This document shows positions 5,893 to 11,887 of a DNA stretch of 28,852 nt, one piece after another (within the stretch, counting starts at the first letter, position 1; each line of letters opens with the position of its first letter). The position numbers were made by a program, and so were the translations under genes. Origin of the DNA: a virus. The notes beneath the pieces were generated by a model, which worked only from the letters and a program-made list of their open reading frames with translations, did not search any database and was not told the DNA's origin. Location of the stretch: positions 1 through 28,852 of IMG/VR virus record IMGVR_UViG_3300043772_002120. One strand, given 5' to 3'.

Positions 5893-6069
5893 TTATGGGG
5901 TTTTGTATACAGGTTCGGGCTGGTTGGGGTTTAGGAAGAGGTCTTCTTCTGTGGAGACGAGGTATAGGTTGGAGTAGGAGTTGTTTCCTATCCTTATCTC
6001 TACTTCCTTGTCTTCCTGCTCTTTGGTTAGGGTTGCCCTTATTAGTCCTGAGAGTTGTTTGTAGGTCAT
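5893..6069 (-). CDS. Small phage protein of the M-T-x-K-Q-L type, 58 aa
   Basis: I choose the ATG at 6069-6067 (MTYKQLSGLIRATL) because its context, AACCCCGCAACC, resembles other starts in this phage and the protein then opens like its relatives. An in-frame ATG at 6090 would add seven residues. A short helix is followed by beta-like KEVEIRIGN and an acidic, Pro-rich tail. It resembles the 52-aa protein at 676-834. It is the last gene of the long leftward train. Function unknown. Confidence 0.6.
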   Translation of the reverse strand: MTYKQLSGLIRATLTKEQEDKEVEIRIGNNSYSNLYLVSTEEDLFLNPNQPEPVYKTP

Positions 6070-6129
6070 GGTTGCGGGGTTTATCGACATATGGCCCCGT
6101 AAATGGGGATTATTTGCGTTTAAATGGGC

Positions 6130-6399
6130 CTAGGATGGGTTTTCCACCCATTCCCCATATTCATCATCATAATGAATAATAATGTCTTGTGTGGCCTTTT
6201 GGTGGTCTATGTATCTTCTAGCTTTTAAAAACGTGTAGAAGTAGATGGTATTATAACCCCCGCTTCGTCCATTGATAGGAACTTTGAAGTTGTACCAGTC
6301 TTCGCTTCCCTCTTCTTGGTATTGGGGGATGAAGATGGGGACTTCGGGGTCTTCGGTCTTCTTTACTATCCTATATGCTGTTCGTATGGAGACTTTCAT
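6130..6399 (-). CDS. Hypothetical protein, 89 aa
   Basis: Start ATG 6399-6397 (MKVSIRTAYRIVKKTEDPEV), preceded by AACCCCGAATCC and no Shine-Dalgarno. The protein is rich in Tyr and acidic residues and alternates short beta-like segments (IFIPQYQ, YNTIYFYTFL, DIIIHYDDEYGEW). No membrane segment, metal motif or known family. The gaps to its neighbours are small on both sides, which fits membership in the leftward operon. Confidence 0.6.
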   Translation of the reverse strand: MKVSIRTAYRIVKKTEDPEVPIFIPQYQEEGSEDWYNFKVPINGRSGGYNTIYFYTFLKARRYIDHQKATQDIIIHYDDEYGEWVENPS

Positions 6400-6470
6400 G
6401 GATTCGGGGTTGCGACTGTTAACTACGGGGGTTTATTCAAGCCAAAATTGAACTATTTCCCATTTTGTAC

Positions 6471-6728
6471 TCAATTGTCATCTTCTAGAAAGATTGGGGT
6501 AGCCTCCCCGACATTGGCTCCCGCTACGTTGTAGTCGAAGTATTCGTAGGCTTGCTCCTCGTCCATGCCTTCTTTAATGAAACATTGGATGGCTTTGGAT
6601 TTGGAGTAAATGGCTATCGGGTCATTGAACTGATACCCTATTCCGATAAAGGCTTCTTCTAGGCCGTCTGCGAACATGATGCTCTCCTCCCTTTCCTTTA
6701 GGAGCTTGTCTGCCTCTATGGTGGTCAT
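6471..6728 (-). CDS. Conserved small phage protein (FADG...GMxxEEAxEYFxxNVxGAxVGExTPIF type)
   Basis: 85 residues from ATG 6728-6726. The pattern MFADGLEEAFIGIGYQF, the helix with GMDEEQAYEYFDYN (residues 54-67) and the ending VGEATPIFLEDD match a small protein I have seen repeatedly in tailed-phage genomes, always unnamed. The function is unknown to me; no catalytic motif is evident. Its start overlaps the upstream stop (ATGA), so it is translationally coupled. Confidence 0.7.
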   Translation of the reverse strand: MTTIEADKLLKEREESIMFADGLEEAFIGIGYQFNDPIAIYSKSKAIQCFIKEGMDEEQAYEYFDYNVAGANVGEATPIFLEDDN

Positions 6729-6985
6729 GATGTTTCGGGGTTGGTCTCAATTGGGCCCAAGGGTATGGGTTGTTTGAGCATAAAGGGCCGCTGGTGGGCT
6801 TTTCTGCTGGTTGGCTTGCGACGATAGCCTACTAGGCACAAAGTCTCTCCTATGGCGTTGTAGATGGGGAGCAGCTTTCCCTGCTTTAGTAGTCTGTTGA
6901 TTTTGTCCATGGGTACTCTGTTTTGGGGTAATGGTACGTTTTTTCCGCTTAGTCTGTCTCTATGGAGGTGGAGGTTTTTGCTCAT
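6725..6985 (-). CDS. Hypothetical basic protein, 86 aa
   Basis: Start ATG 6985-6983, overlapping the stop of the upstream 39-aa gene (ATGA), and ending in a second ATGA overlap with the next gene. It begins MSKNLHLHRDRLSGKNVPLP and has a central helix (MDKINRLLKQGKLLPIYNA), a basic loop (YRRKPTSRKAHQR) and a Pro-rich end. Net charge is strongly positive. I recognise no family; nucleic-acid binding would fit the charge. Confidence 0.6.
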   Translation of the reverse strand: MSKNLHLHRDRLSGKNVPLPQNRVPMDKINRLLKQGKLLPIYNAIGETLCLVGYRRKPTSRKAHQRPFMLKQPIPLGPIETNPETS

Positions 6986-7101
6986 TTGGATTCGGGCTTC
7001 TTGGTGTCAACTGGTTTTTTCTTACCCCACTTGATGGAGCCGTAGTTGTCCCGATACTTCGGGCCGTCTACCTTCCTTGGCTTATCTCCTTTACCAGCCA
7101 T
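6982..7101 (-). CDS. MGKGDK-type small phage protein, 39 aa
   Basis: An ORF of 39 residues from ATG 7101-7099: MAGKGDKPRKVDGPKYRDNY, then GSIKWGKKKPVD and a basic tail. The GKGDKxR...YxxKYRxNYxxIxWG pattern is a very common tiny phage protein of unknown function. It overlaps the zinc-ribbon gene upstream by 11 bases and the 86-aa gene downstream by an ATGA junction. The frame and family pattern make it real despite its size. Confidence 0.75.
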   Translation of the reverse strand: MAGKGDKPRKVDGPKYRDNYGSIKWGKKKPVDTKKPESK

Positions 7102-7615
7102 TTCGTTTTTTTATTTCTTCAAAGTTAGAGTGGGCCATCAGTTCATCGTAATTAAACTTGCTCCCCAAGCATTGTCTTATAGATGTTCTTTCGTCGCTAA
7201 ATCCTTCGCGTTTGCCGTTTACTAGGAAAACGTGTTTGGGAACTGTTGTTTGCCCCGTGACAAAAGCGACCCCTTCGGAAGTCAGCCGCCACAGGCCAGA
7301 CCCCGATTGTTCTCGTTGCACTCTTGGATCATCGGATTCTACTGGCAAAAGCAGCCCCCAAAAACGTAGTTTGGAATACTCTTGCGCCACCGCGTTTTTT
7401 CTTTCAGCCAGAAAGGAATCAGTAACATGCAAAACCATAGATTTGGTGCTGCGACATTTCTGGTAAATTTGAATGAGCATCCACGCCATTCCGCTGTTTA
7501 ATTTACGCTTGTAACGCTTGGTGTATCGACCACAACAGGGGCATTCGTCCCCTTTGTCTAAACGTTCCATGAATTGCTTCCGAGCATCACCTAACGTTTG
7601 AAGTGTGTCACTCAT
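7091..7615 (-). CDS. Zinc-ribbon / winged-helix-like phage protein
   Basis: 174 residues from ATG 7615-7613. The segment ECPCCGRYTKRYKRKLNSGM (24-43), with C25, C27 and C28, followed by a helical region and WGLLLP...GLWRLTSEGVAFV, matches a family common in tailed phages. The second half resembles a winged-helix fold (residues 58-120). The C-terminal KFNYDELMAHSNFEEIKKR is also typical. DNA binding and a regulatory role are inferred from the fold; the biochemical function is unknown to me. Confidence 0.65.
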   Translation of the reverse strand: MSDTLQTLGDARKQFMERLDKGDECPCCGRYTKRYKRKLNSGMAWMLIQIYQKCRSTKSMVLHVTDSFLAERKNAVAQEYSKLRFWGLLLPVESDDPRVQREQSGSGLWRLTSEGVAFVTGQTTVPKHVFLVNGKREGFSDERTSIRQCLGSKFNYDELMAHSNFEEIKKRNGW

Positions 7616-7618
7616 GGC

Positions 7619-7816
7619 TTAAAACTCCAACGGATCAACAACCCATCCCAATTGGGGGTGGCGGTCGATAATTCGGCGCTGCATCCCCTTAACGAAGTCT
7701 TCTCCAGACTCCTTGATGTCGCTATCCAGCCAGTCGCGGGTGGACTCTAACAGTGTTCTTAACGTAGCTTCGGCGTGGGCCAGATCGTCGTTAAGCTGTG
7801 CAATTGTTGTATTCAT
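7619..7816 (-). CDS. Hypothetical helical protein, 65 aa
   Basis: Start ATG 7816-7814 (MNTTIAQLNDDLAHAEATLR). A heptad-like N-terminal coiled coil covers residues 5-30, followed by an acidic helix and a hydrophobic end (WVVDPLEF). No known family. It lies 3 bases from the zinc-ribbon gene and is preceded by a 62-base spacer with a GC-rich hairpin. Confidence 0.55.
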   Translation of the reverse strand: MNTTIAQLNDDLAHAEATLRTLLESTRDWLDSDIKESGEDFVKGMQRRIIDRHPQLGWVVDPLEF

Positions 7817-7826
7817 GTGAGGGGTT

Positions 7827-7860
7827 GGGGCGGGAGATAGGTCGAATTACCTCCCACCCC
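7827..7860 (-). promoter_or_regulatory. GC-rich hairpin in an operon spacer
   Basis: GGGG-c-GGG (7827-7834) pairs with CCC-a-CCCC (7853-7860), and AGGT pairs with ACCT inside it, in the spacer between the 70-aa and 65-aa genes. No U-tract follows in the leftward direction. It may modulate stability or downstream expression. Confidence 0.4.
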
Positions 7861-7878
7861 ATGGGCTGACACCCTAAA

Positions 7879-8091
7879 TTAGAATGCCTCGTCTACTTCC
7901 TCTTCCTTCTTATAAGGAGGAGAGAATTTGAGGCTGACGTAGTCCACTCCCTTTTGGGACTTCTGCTTCCAGCCCGCAACGTCGAGGAGGACGCCGTTGA
8001 CCATCACCTTACCCTTGTGGGTCGGGGCTTTGGGGTTATCACTTTTGTTCGGGAACAATGCTCCCGAATTGTCTTTTTGTTGGTTATTCAT
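7879..8091 (-). CDS. DUF736-like small protein
   Basis: 70 residues from ATG 8091-8089. The pattern NSGALFPNKSDNPKAPTHKG, then VNGVLLDVAGWKQKSQKGVD and YVSLKFSPP, follows the DUF736-like arrangement (NSGALF...GxxxVNGxxYxxxxWxxxSKxGxxYxSLKF). Members are small beta-barrel proteins of unknown function common on phages and plasmids; single-strand DNA binding has been guessed from the fold. The C-terminus is acidic (EEEVDEAF), like the tails of single-strand binding proteins. Confidence 0.7.
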   Translation of the reverse strand: MNNQQKDNSGALFPNKSDNPKAPTHKGKVMVNGVLLDVAGWKQKSQKGVDYVSLKFSPPYKKEEEVDEAF

Positions 8092-8098
8092 AGTTAGT

Positions 8099-8554
8099 TT
8101 ATTTCTTTATTATCTCTTCACTAATGGCCAGTAGGTCTACTGTAGGCACTACGGTCATCAGATCTTTTCTACCATTGCGTTGGTAAAGTCTATAGACAGC
8201 GGGTTTCAAGCTTTGTTCACTATTTTCTGTCAATCCTTCGATAAAAGGCATGAGGGTGCGGCGTTTGACCACTATCCAGTGGGCGCGGGTTTCAAAGACG
8301 ATGTAGTCTGCTTCTCCGTAAAGCCAACCTAGATCTCCGTTGACGTTGCGTAGTTCGATGTAGTGCATACGATCTGTGGGTTCGGGGTCGGCTCGATTCC
8401 ACTTCTTCATCGCCTTAACATCGTATTTTAAATTATTACTCACTACATCCCAATGCTCTTCTATGTCCTCTTGGGGGGTGGAGAATCGCGGGCTGTCAAG
8501 ATGGCGGGCAAAGCAATACTCAGCCTTTCTACCAGTGTCGTAGCATGTGTCCAT
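8099..8554 (-). CDS. Possible PD-(D/E)XK-like nuclease, 151 aa
   Basis: I start at ATG 8554-8552 (MDTCYDTGRKAEYCFARHL), which clears the upstream stop; an in-frame ATG 12 codons earlier would overlap it. The pattern E12, then D45-V-K47, then E67-L-R, then G73-D74 resembles the active-site layout of small PD-(D/E)XK enzymes, with the core order helix, strand, strand. That is inference; no specific family is recognised. A longer basic C-terminal half (RRTLMPFIEG onwards) follows. Confidence 0.5.
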   Translation of the reverse strand: MDTCYDTGRKAEYCFARHLDSPRFSTPQEDIEEHWDVVSNNLKYDVKAMKKWNRADPEPTDRMHYIELRNVNGDLGWLYGEADYIVFETRAHWIVVKRRTLMPFIEGLTENSEQSLKPAVYRLYQRNGRKDLMTVVPTVDLLAISEEIIKK

Positions 8555-8561
8555 TGCGATA

Positions 8562-8768
8562 TTAGACAGCGTAGGTCTTGAAGCGTTCAAAGTTTATTGC
8601 CATACACCGCATGGCTTTTCCATCATTCCCCACATCCTTGGCCCAGACGGCATTATCGCTCACCACCCCATATTCTTGGAGGAAGTTCATTACCTTAACC
8701 TCGTCCTCAGATCGGGTTTTGATCCACCTCTCTAGCTTATTCCCAGTATAGGAGGGCATAGATACCAT
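8562..8768 (-). CDS. Hypothetical protein, 68 aa
   Basis: Start ATG 8768-8766 (MVSMPSYTGNKLERWIKTRS); an alternative start is three codons in. It is charged and predicted helical at residues 9-32 (LERWIKTRSEDEVKVMNFLQ), followed by a short domain with a Cys and basic residues. Its start lies within the last 32 bases of the 31-aa membrane peptide gene. No family recognised. Confidence 0.55.
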   Translation of the reverse strand: MVSMPSYTGNKLERWIKTRSEDEVKVMNFLQEYGVVSDNAVWAKDVGNDGKAMRCMAINFERFKTYAV

Positions 8769-8832
8769 AGGAGAACGCTCCCCAAAAGATAATGGCTAGG
8801 ATAGAGGCTGCAACTATTGTGGTTATCTTCAT
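8737..8832 (-). CDS. Tiny membrane peptide 1, 31 aa
   Basis: ATG 8832-8830 to TAA 8739-8737: MKITTIVAASILAIIFWGAF then SYGIYALLYWE. Nearly the whole peptide is one transmembrane helix with a single basic residue at the N-terminus, so the N-terminus should face the cytoplasm. It is the last of three tiny membrane genes in a row and overlaps the next gene by 32 bases. Small phage membrane peptides include holin-like and antiholin-like factors, but nothing here identifies this one. Confidence 0.5.
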   Translation of the reverse strand: MKITTIVAASILAIIFWGAFSYGIYALLYWE

Positions 8833-8834
8833 TG

Positions 8835-8924
8835 TTATTCAGGTTTAATGCGGTCTTTGATGACCTTGAGGGCCACGATAACCATGGCACCCCAGAAAAC
8901 AATAGCCACAAATGAGTCAACCAT
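8835..8924 (-). CDS. Tiny membrane peptide 2, 29 aa
   Basis: ATG 8924-8922 to TAA 8837-8835: MVDSFVAIVFWGAMVIVALK followed by VIKDRIKPE. One hydrophobic helix (residues 4-19) with a basic C-terminal tail, which predicts the opposite orientation to peptide 1. It lies two bases upstream of that gene. Shares the FWGA motif with peptide 1, so the two may be old duplicates. Function unknown. Confidence 0.5.
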   Translation of the reverse strand: MVDSFVAIVFWGAMVIVALKVIKDRIKPE

Positions 8925-8943
8925 TGAGGTAATTAGTCAACCA

Positions 8944-9027
8944 TCAGTCAAGATGCTTGCCAGTAACTTTCCACCAGCCAACAAACAAGCAGGCCAGCAT
9001 TGCGTAGATAGATCCTATAGCTTCCAT
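8944..9027 (-). CDS. Tiny membrane peptide 3, 27 aa
   Basis: ATG 9027-9025 to TGA 8946-8944: MEAIGSIYAMLACLFVGWWK then VTGKHLD. One hydrophobic helix (3-19), with Trp-Trp at the interface and a short polar tail. It is the first gene after a terminator-like hairpin and is separated from peptide 2 by 19 bases. The three peptides are oriented and spaced as a unit. Function unknown; candidates are holin-like or exclusion peptides. Confidence 0.45.
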   Translation of the reverse strand: MEAIGSIYAMLACLFVGWWKVTGKHLD

Positions 9028-9037
9028 AAAATAAATA

Positions 9038-9070
9038 GGGAGGAGGCTAATTGCCCCCTCCCTTTGTTTC
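9038..9070 (-). terminator. Terminator-like hairpin within the leftward train
   Basis: GGGAGG-a-GGC (9038-9047), a 5-base loop, and GCC-c-CCTCCC (9053-9062) form a stem of 9 pairs with one mismatch. U-rich tracts flank it on both strands (leftward TATTTATTTT; rightward TTTGTTT), so it could terminate both ways. In the leftward operon it separates the 46-aa gene from the three membrane peptides and may reduce their expression. Confidence 0.55.
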
Positions 9071-9089
9071 TGTAGTTTGAACCCGTTGT

Positions 9090-9230
9090 CTACAGAAAGA
9101 GATACGCAAACCAGCGGCACAACCCGAAACAGTTGGGTTTATCCTGCTTCGTTTTGGGACACGGGGCGTAGCCAATCCCCCCATAGGGGCCGTAGACAAT
9201 ACCGAATTCATTGGTGTAGTAGTTGTTCAA
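9090..9230 (-). CDS. Small Cys-containing protein with a TTG start, 46 aa
   Basis: The TTG at 9230-9228 lies 10 bases after AGGAGG on the minus strand, the only strong Shine-Dalgarno I found in this window, and decides the start. The product begins MNNYYTNEFGIVYGPYGGIG, then a CP...NCFGLC segment and a hydrophobic end WFAYLFL. Gly/Tyr repeats and three Cys suggest a small folded or membrane-associated peptide. An ATG in another frame 18 bases on gives a Ser/Arg-rich product that looks less real. The stop is TAG at 9092-9090. Confidence 0.5.
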   Translation of the reverse strand: MNNYYTNEFGIVYGPYGGIGYAPCPKTKQDKPNCFGLCRWFAYLFL

Positions 9231-9248
9231 TTCCTTTCCACCTCCTTT
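9231..9248 (-). promoter_or_regulatory. Strong Shine-Dalgarno before a TTG start
   Basis: The minus strand reads AAAGGAGGTGGAAAGGAA directly before the TTG at 9230-9228. It contrasts with the Shine-Dalgarno-free starts of nearly all other genes here. Confidence 0.6.
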
Positions 9249-9281
9249 CTGTAAAAGAACGAAGCTGGAATTATGCCAGAA

Positions 9282-9440
9282 TTACTTGGTTCCGTAAAGC
9301 GTTACCCAAAGCAATCCCCATTGGGAGAAACAATATCCTCCCCAGATGACTGACAGGGCGTAGTTTCCGCGCACAGCTTGTTCCAGAGAAACAATACCAT
9401 AGCAGATGCCTACCGCCCCAATCAGCCAGATACTAGTCAT
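9282..9440 (-). CDS. Small two-span membrane protein, 52 aa
   Basis: I use ATG 9440-9438 (MTSIWLIGAVGICYGIVSLE) because it overlaps the end of the upstream gene and gives a compact membrane protein. Hydrophobic segments cover residues 3-18 and 31-50, joined by a short polar loop (EQAVRGNYA). The pattern I-GxxIxYGxVxxxxxxRGNYxxxVxxxGYxxxxxGLxW is found in small membrane proteins of many phages, always unnamed. A holin-like role is conceivable but unproven. The longer in-frame extension falls within the acidic protein gene. Confidence 0.6.
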   Translation of the reverse strand: MTSIWLIGAVGICYGIVSLEQAVRGNYALSVIWGGYCFSQWGLLWVTLYGTK

Positions 9441-9687
9441 CAGAAGATTCTTCTTTGACTTCTTCTTGTTTCGGTGTGGTGGATTCCTTGAGAGACTTAA
9501 GGACTTCTTCCATGCCATCATAGGTAAGAAGAACGTCCACAGGGTCAGAGTCCTTGCGCTCTCCTTGGATCATTACGATGTTGTCGGTTCCGCCGTTAAG
9601 CAGTGTGTAGTCCTTGGCCACATAGGCGCTATTCACGCGATTAGTAAGCACTTCGGACGGGTCTTGTTGTTTGGTTTCTTCACTCAT
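9433..9687 (-). CDS. Hypothetical acidic protein, 84 aa
   Basis: Start ATG 9687-9685 (MSEETKQQDPSEVLTNRVNS), overlapping the upstream stop as ATGA. The middle has beta-like segments (YTLLNGGTDNIVMIQGERK), then a helix, and the last 18 residues are strongly acidic (KQEEVKEESSDD). No family recognised. Acidic tails are often used for protein contacts. Its end overlaps the two-span membrane protein gene by 8 bases. Confidence 0.6.
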   Translation of the reverse strand: MSEETKQQDPSEVLTNRVNSAYVAKDYTLLNGGTDNIVMIQGERKDSDPVDVLLTYDGMEEVLKSLKESTTPKQEEVKEESSDD

Positions 9688-9905
9688 AGATTTATTTGAT
9701 AGTCTTCGCTGAATCGGACGAATAGATTTCCGTCCATGTACATATGGTCGAGGTGGACTGGCTCTTTGTCAACCCGCCAAAGAAACATTGCCTTCCCTTC
9801 TCCGACTCGTTCGGTTGTGATGTAGCCTTCGTGGTCATGTTCAAACTGCGAATACTTCTTCCAGCCACTGACCATTTCAAAGACTTTGGATAGTCCTTCG
9901 CTCAT
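9684..9905 (-). CDS. Hypothetical protein, 73 aa
   Basis: Start ATG 9905-9903 (MSEGLSKVFEMVSGWKKYSQ); a longer in-frame reading runs into the deaminase gene and is not credible. The 73 residues begin with a helix and continue as a beta-rich domain with several His and acidic residues (FEHDHEGYITTERV; LDHMYMDGNLFVRF). No family recognised. A possible promoter (9915-9943) lies just upstream, the only gap of note in this part of the operon. Confidence 0.6.
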   Translation of the reverse strand: MSEGLSKVFEMVSGWKKYSQFEHDHEGYITTERVGEGKAMFLWRVDKEPVHLDHMYMDGNLFVRFSEDYQINL

Positions 9906-9914
9906 AATTTGGTT

Positions 9915-9943
9915 AATAGAGACGAGGATTCGGGGGATGTCAA
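9915..9943 (-). promoter_or_regulatory. Possible internal promoter of the leftward train
   Basis: On the minus strand TTGACA (9943-9938) overlaps the deaminase stop, and TCTATT (9920-9915) follows after 17 bases. The ATG at 9905 begins about 9 bases later, the same nearly leaderless geometry as other promoters here. The -10 is poor, so this is tentative. Confidence 0.3.
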
Positions 9944-10386
9944 GAGAAAATAACCCTAACTCCAGCCTCGTCAAACATTTGGAGAGCGGCCTTGAAAGAG
10001 TCCGCCCAACGCTCGTAGCTATCCAGATGAGCATTGAACGGGCAATACACATCTTTAATTCCCGATTGAATGATGGACGCCGAACAATGGGCACATGGTT
10101 GGAAGGGCCAGACAAAAAGAGAGTAGCCTTTAAGTGGTTCTTTAGCTGATAGGATAGCGTTCATCTCGGCGTGGATAGTATAGAGGAGTTTGGTATCGCG
10201 ATTTGCGATACGATCATGGCAATCCTCCACCCCCCTAGGAAAGCCGTTGAATCCTACAGATGCTATGGTTCTGTCTGGTCGGACAATGACAGCGCCCACT
10301 TGTGACGAAGGGTCTTTGCTCCATGTGGAAACTTCTTCAGCTAACTTGATAAATCGCGCAACCCACTTGTCTTCAATTGTTTTCAT
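9940..10386 (-). CDS. Deoxycytidylate (dCMP) deaminase
   Basis: 148 residues from ATG 10386-10384. The cytidine/deoxycytidylate deaminase fold is clear: the zinc and catalytic motif HAEMNAIL (H72, E74) and PCAHC (C98, C101). The substrate loop SKDPSSQVGAVIV (23-35) and GFNGFPRG (45-52) are those of dCMP deaminases (ComEB/phage dCD type). It would convert dCMP to dUMP and so feed dTMP synthesis for phage DNA. Its start lies inside the end of the 87-aa gene. Length is normal for the family. Confidence 0.9.
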   Translation of the reverse strand: MKTIEDKWVARFIKLAEEVSTWSKDPSSQVGAVIVRPDRTIASVGFNGFPRGVEDCHDRIANRDTKLLYTIHAEMNAILSAKEPLKGYSLFVWPFQPCAHCSASIIQSGIKDVYCPFNAHLDSYERWADSFKAALQMFDEAGVRVIFS

Positions 10387-10636
10387 TAACTTGGAATCCT
10401 TTGTTTTCTAGATTCTTAACCATGGAGGAGATCATGGTGGACTTGAGTTTGCGCTCGTAAGCTTCCTTGCTTCTCCACATCTTGATTTCCGAAATTAGTA
10501 GATCAATTGAGATAATCGGGCTTTCTCCTTCAAAAGTCTGATATTCAGCAAGTAGCTGTTTAATCTCATCAATTTGGGCACAGGAAGGACATGGGATGTA
10601 GTCTTTTCCATTACTGCCATTGAGTAGGTCAATCAT
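10373..10636 (-). CDS. Hypothetical protein with a CPSC motif, 87 aa
   Basis: Start ATG 10636-10634 (MIDLLNGSNGKDYIPCPSCA), overlapping the upstream gene by 8 bases. One CxxC pair at 16-19 is followed by a helical, mostly charged segment (EIKQLLAEYQTFEGE; EIKMWRSKEAYERKLK). A single CxxC would need a partner to bind zinc. It overlaps the deaminase start by 14 bases. No family recognised. Confidence 0.6.
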   Translation of the reverse strand: MIDLLNGSNGKDYIPCPSCAQIDEIKQLLAEYQTFEGESPIISIDLLISEIKMWRSKEAYERKLKSTMISSMVKNLENKGFQVNENN

Positions 10637-11204
10637 AGTAGGGGTCGGTGAGTTTGGCTGGGGGGAACAGCGCGGTGTTTAAAGATATGATTTTTTCGGG
10701 CATCTGGCTCCAGATCCTTGTAGTCTCGTAACTTTTCTTGCACCACTTGCGATTATTGAATGTCCAGTGGTAGCCCAAGATATAGGCATTCGCCATTTGA
10801 GCATAGCGTTTAAGATCTACGGGTAGTTTATTGCGGGCAAGCTTCCGAATAGATCTCTTCTCGCAATCCCATTCTAGCTCGACAACAAGACGAATATACT
10901 TGTCCACATAATCTATCCGCTTGCCAGCCAGCCATTCATCTACAAACCCAAGAGCGTCTTCTTTATTTTTGTGCCACTTGGGCCTTTGGATCTGCTGATC
11001 TAGGTGACAGGTCTCGTGGACAAAGACATCAAGCCATGTGGATACGGGGCGCTTAGTGGCTATGCGTAGCTCTTTGTCATCTGCCCACCCTACAGATGTA
11101 GCCTTACCTGTGATAAGATACTTTTGAGGAACAAACGAAAGCTTGAATTGGCGGTATTTAAGAATAGACCGCCCAAGAAAGTTGATTGTCGCCTGATCCA
11201 TCAT
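10629..11204 (-). CDS. HExxH metallopeptidase-like phage protein
   Basis: 191 residues. I start at ATG 11204-11202, which shares one base with the upstream stop (TGATG); a GTG one codon earlier and an ATG one codon later are also possible. Residues 61-70 are FVHETCHLDQ, an HExxH zinc-protease motif (H63, E64, H67), and the ELEWDCEKRSIRK segment (109-121) supplies a plausible third acidic ligand. Similar proteins occur in T4-like and other tailed phages without an assigned substrate. The C-terminal third is aromatic-rich. Function as a peptidase is inference. Confidence 0.65.
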   Translation of the reverse strand: MMDQATINFLGRSILKYRQFKLSFVPQKYLITGKATSVGWADDKELRIATKRPVSTWLDVFVHETCHLDQQIQRPKWHKNKEDALGFVDEWLAGKRIDYVDKYIRLVVELEWDCEKRSIRKLARNKLPVDLKRYAQMANAYILGYHWTFNNRKWCKKSYETTRIWSQMPEKIISLNTALFPPAKLTDPYYD

Positions 11205-11356
11205 CACTCTTCTTCGACATCGGTTTCCTCAATTTGTTCAAACAGCCTTCTGATAGGATTGTCGCAAAAGCCCTCTTCTTGTTCTGGGAATGGCATCAGA
11301 ACACCCGTGTCATCGTAGGCGACTTTTAGATCATCATCAAACTGCTTTTGATTCAC
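11204..11356 (-). CDS. Small acidic protein with a GTG start, 50 aa
   Basis: The frame opens at GTG 11356-11354 inside the end of the RusA gene and runs to TGA 11206-11204. The product begins MNQKQFDDDLKVAYDDTGVL and ends with IEETDVEEE, with a net charge near -14. The only ATG in the frame would leave 30 residues. Its end overlaps the metallopeptidase start by one base, which supports translation. Acidic phage peptides can mimic DNA, but that is speculation. Confidence 0.5.
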   Translation of the reverse strand: MNQKQFDDDLKVAYDDTGVLMPFPEQEEGFCDNPIRRLFEQIEETDVEEE

Positions 11357-11717
11357 GGAACAACTCTATAATCGTCTCTTCTTTTTGACGAGTTTTTTCT
11401 TGTTTAGTTTCAATAGTGACATCTTCCGCACGGTCATCTGGAATTGCTCCAGCATAGCGGAGGCAGTCAATGAAGTATTTGAAAACGAGATTGTCTGGGT
11501 CAATAAGTCGTTTCCTTCTTGCCGTAAGGCGGATGTGAATGCGTCCTGTATTTTCTTTTTTGCCGCCGCTCTTCGCCAGTGATTCATTGCGAACAGCGCG
11601 TTTAGGCTTGGCGTTACTGCTGGCACTCTTACGGTTAAGAAAGGTTCGTTGGATTGTGTCGATTCGCTCATAGACTCCTTTGCTCACTTCCACATAGCCT
11701 GCGGGTATTTCCTTCAT
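11337..11717 (-). CDS. RusA-like Holliday-junction resolvase
   Basis: 126 residues from ATG 11717-11715. The C-terminal half shows the RusA pattern: R70-LIDPDNL (D73, D75, N76), F82-I-D84 with CLRYAGAI, D94-D95, and VTIETKQEKTRQKEE. These acidic residues bind metal in RusA enzymes, which cut four-way junctions during phage recombination and packaging. The N-terminal 50 residues are basic and disordered-looking, unlike compact RusA, so this is a variant. The upstream gene overlaps it by 4 bases (ATGA). Confidence 0.75.
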   Translation of the reverse strand: MKEIPAGYVEVSKGVYERIDTIQRTFLNRKSASSNAKPKRAVRNESLAKSGGKKENTGRIHIRLTARRKRLIDPDNLVFKYFIDCLRYAGAIPDDRAEDVTIETKQEKTRQKEETIIELFRESKAV

Positions 11718-11887
11718 TGCTCAAGCAATACTTCCTCTTTGAGTTTTTCGGCTTCGGGGTCGGGGGCGATGCACATCATCAGTGCTTGTCGGGCCTTCTC
11801 CAGTTGCTTCTCTTTCTGCTGTAACAATACTTCAAACACATCCGCATGGACGGGGTTGATGTTAGAATAGACTCGTCCAACAGTCAT
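11714..11887 (-). CDS. Coiled-coil protein, 57 aa
   Basis: ATG 11887-11885 to TGA 11716-11714. Product: MTVGRVYSNINPVHADVFEV then a helix with heptads (residues 20-40) and an acidic, Pro-containing end (PDPEAEKLKEEV). Both ends overlap neighbours with ATGA junctions, so it is translated together with the double-HTH protein and the RusA gene. Function unknown; possibly a partner of one of them. Confidence 0.6.
   Translation of the reverse strand: MTVGRVYSNINPVHADVFEVLLQQKEKQLEKARQALMMCIAPDPEAEKLKEEVLLEQ

Noticed and set aside
5853-6179. Rightward 108-codon frame
   Set aside because: It is opposite the 58-aa and 89-aa genes, which have better starts and family-like patterns; its product is Trp/Leu/Arg-rich noise.
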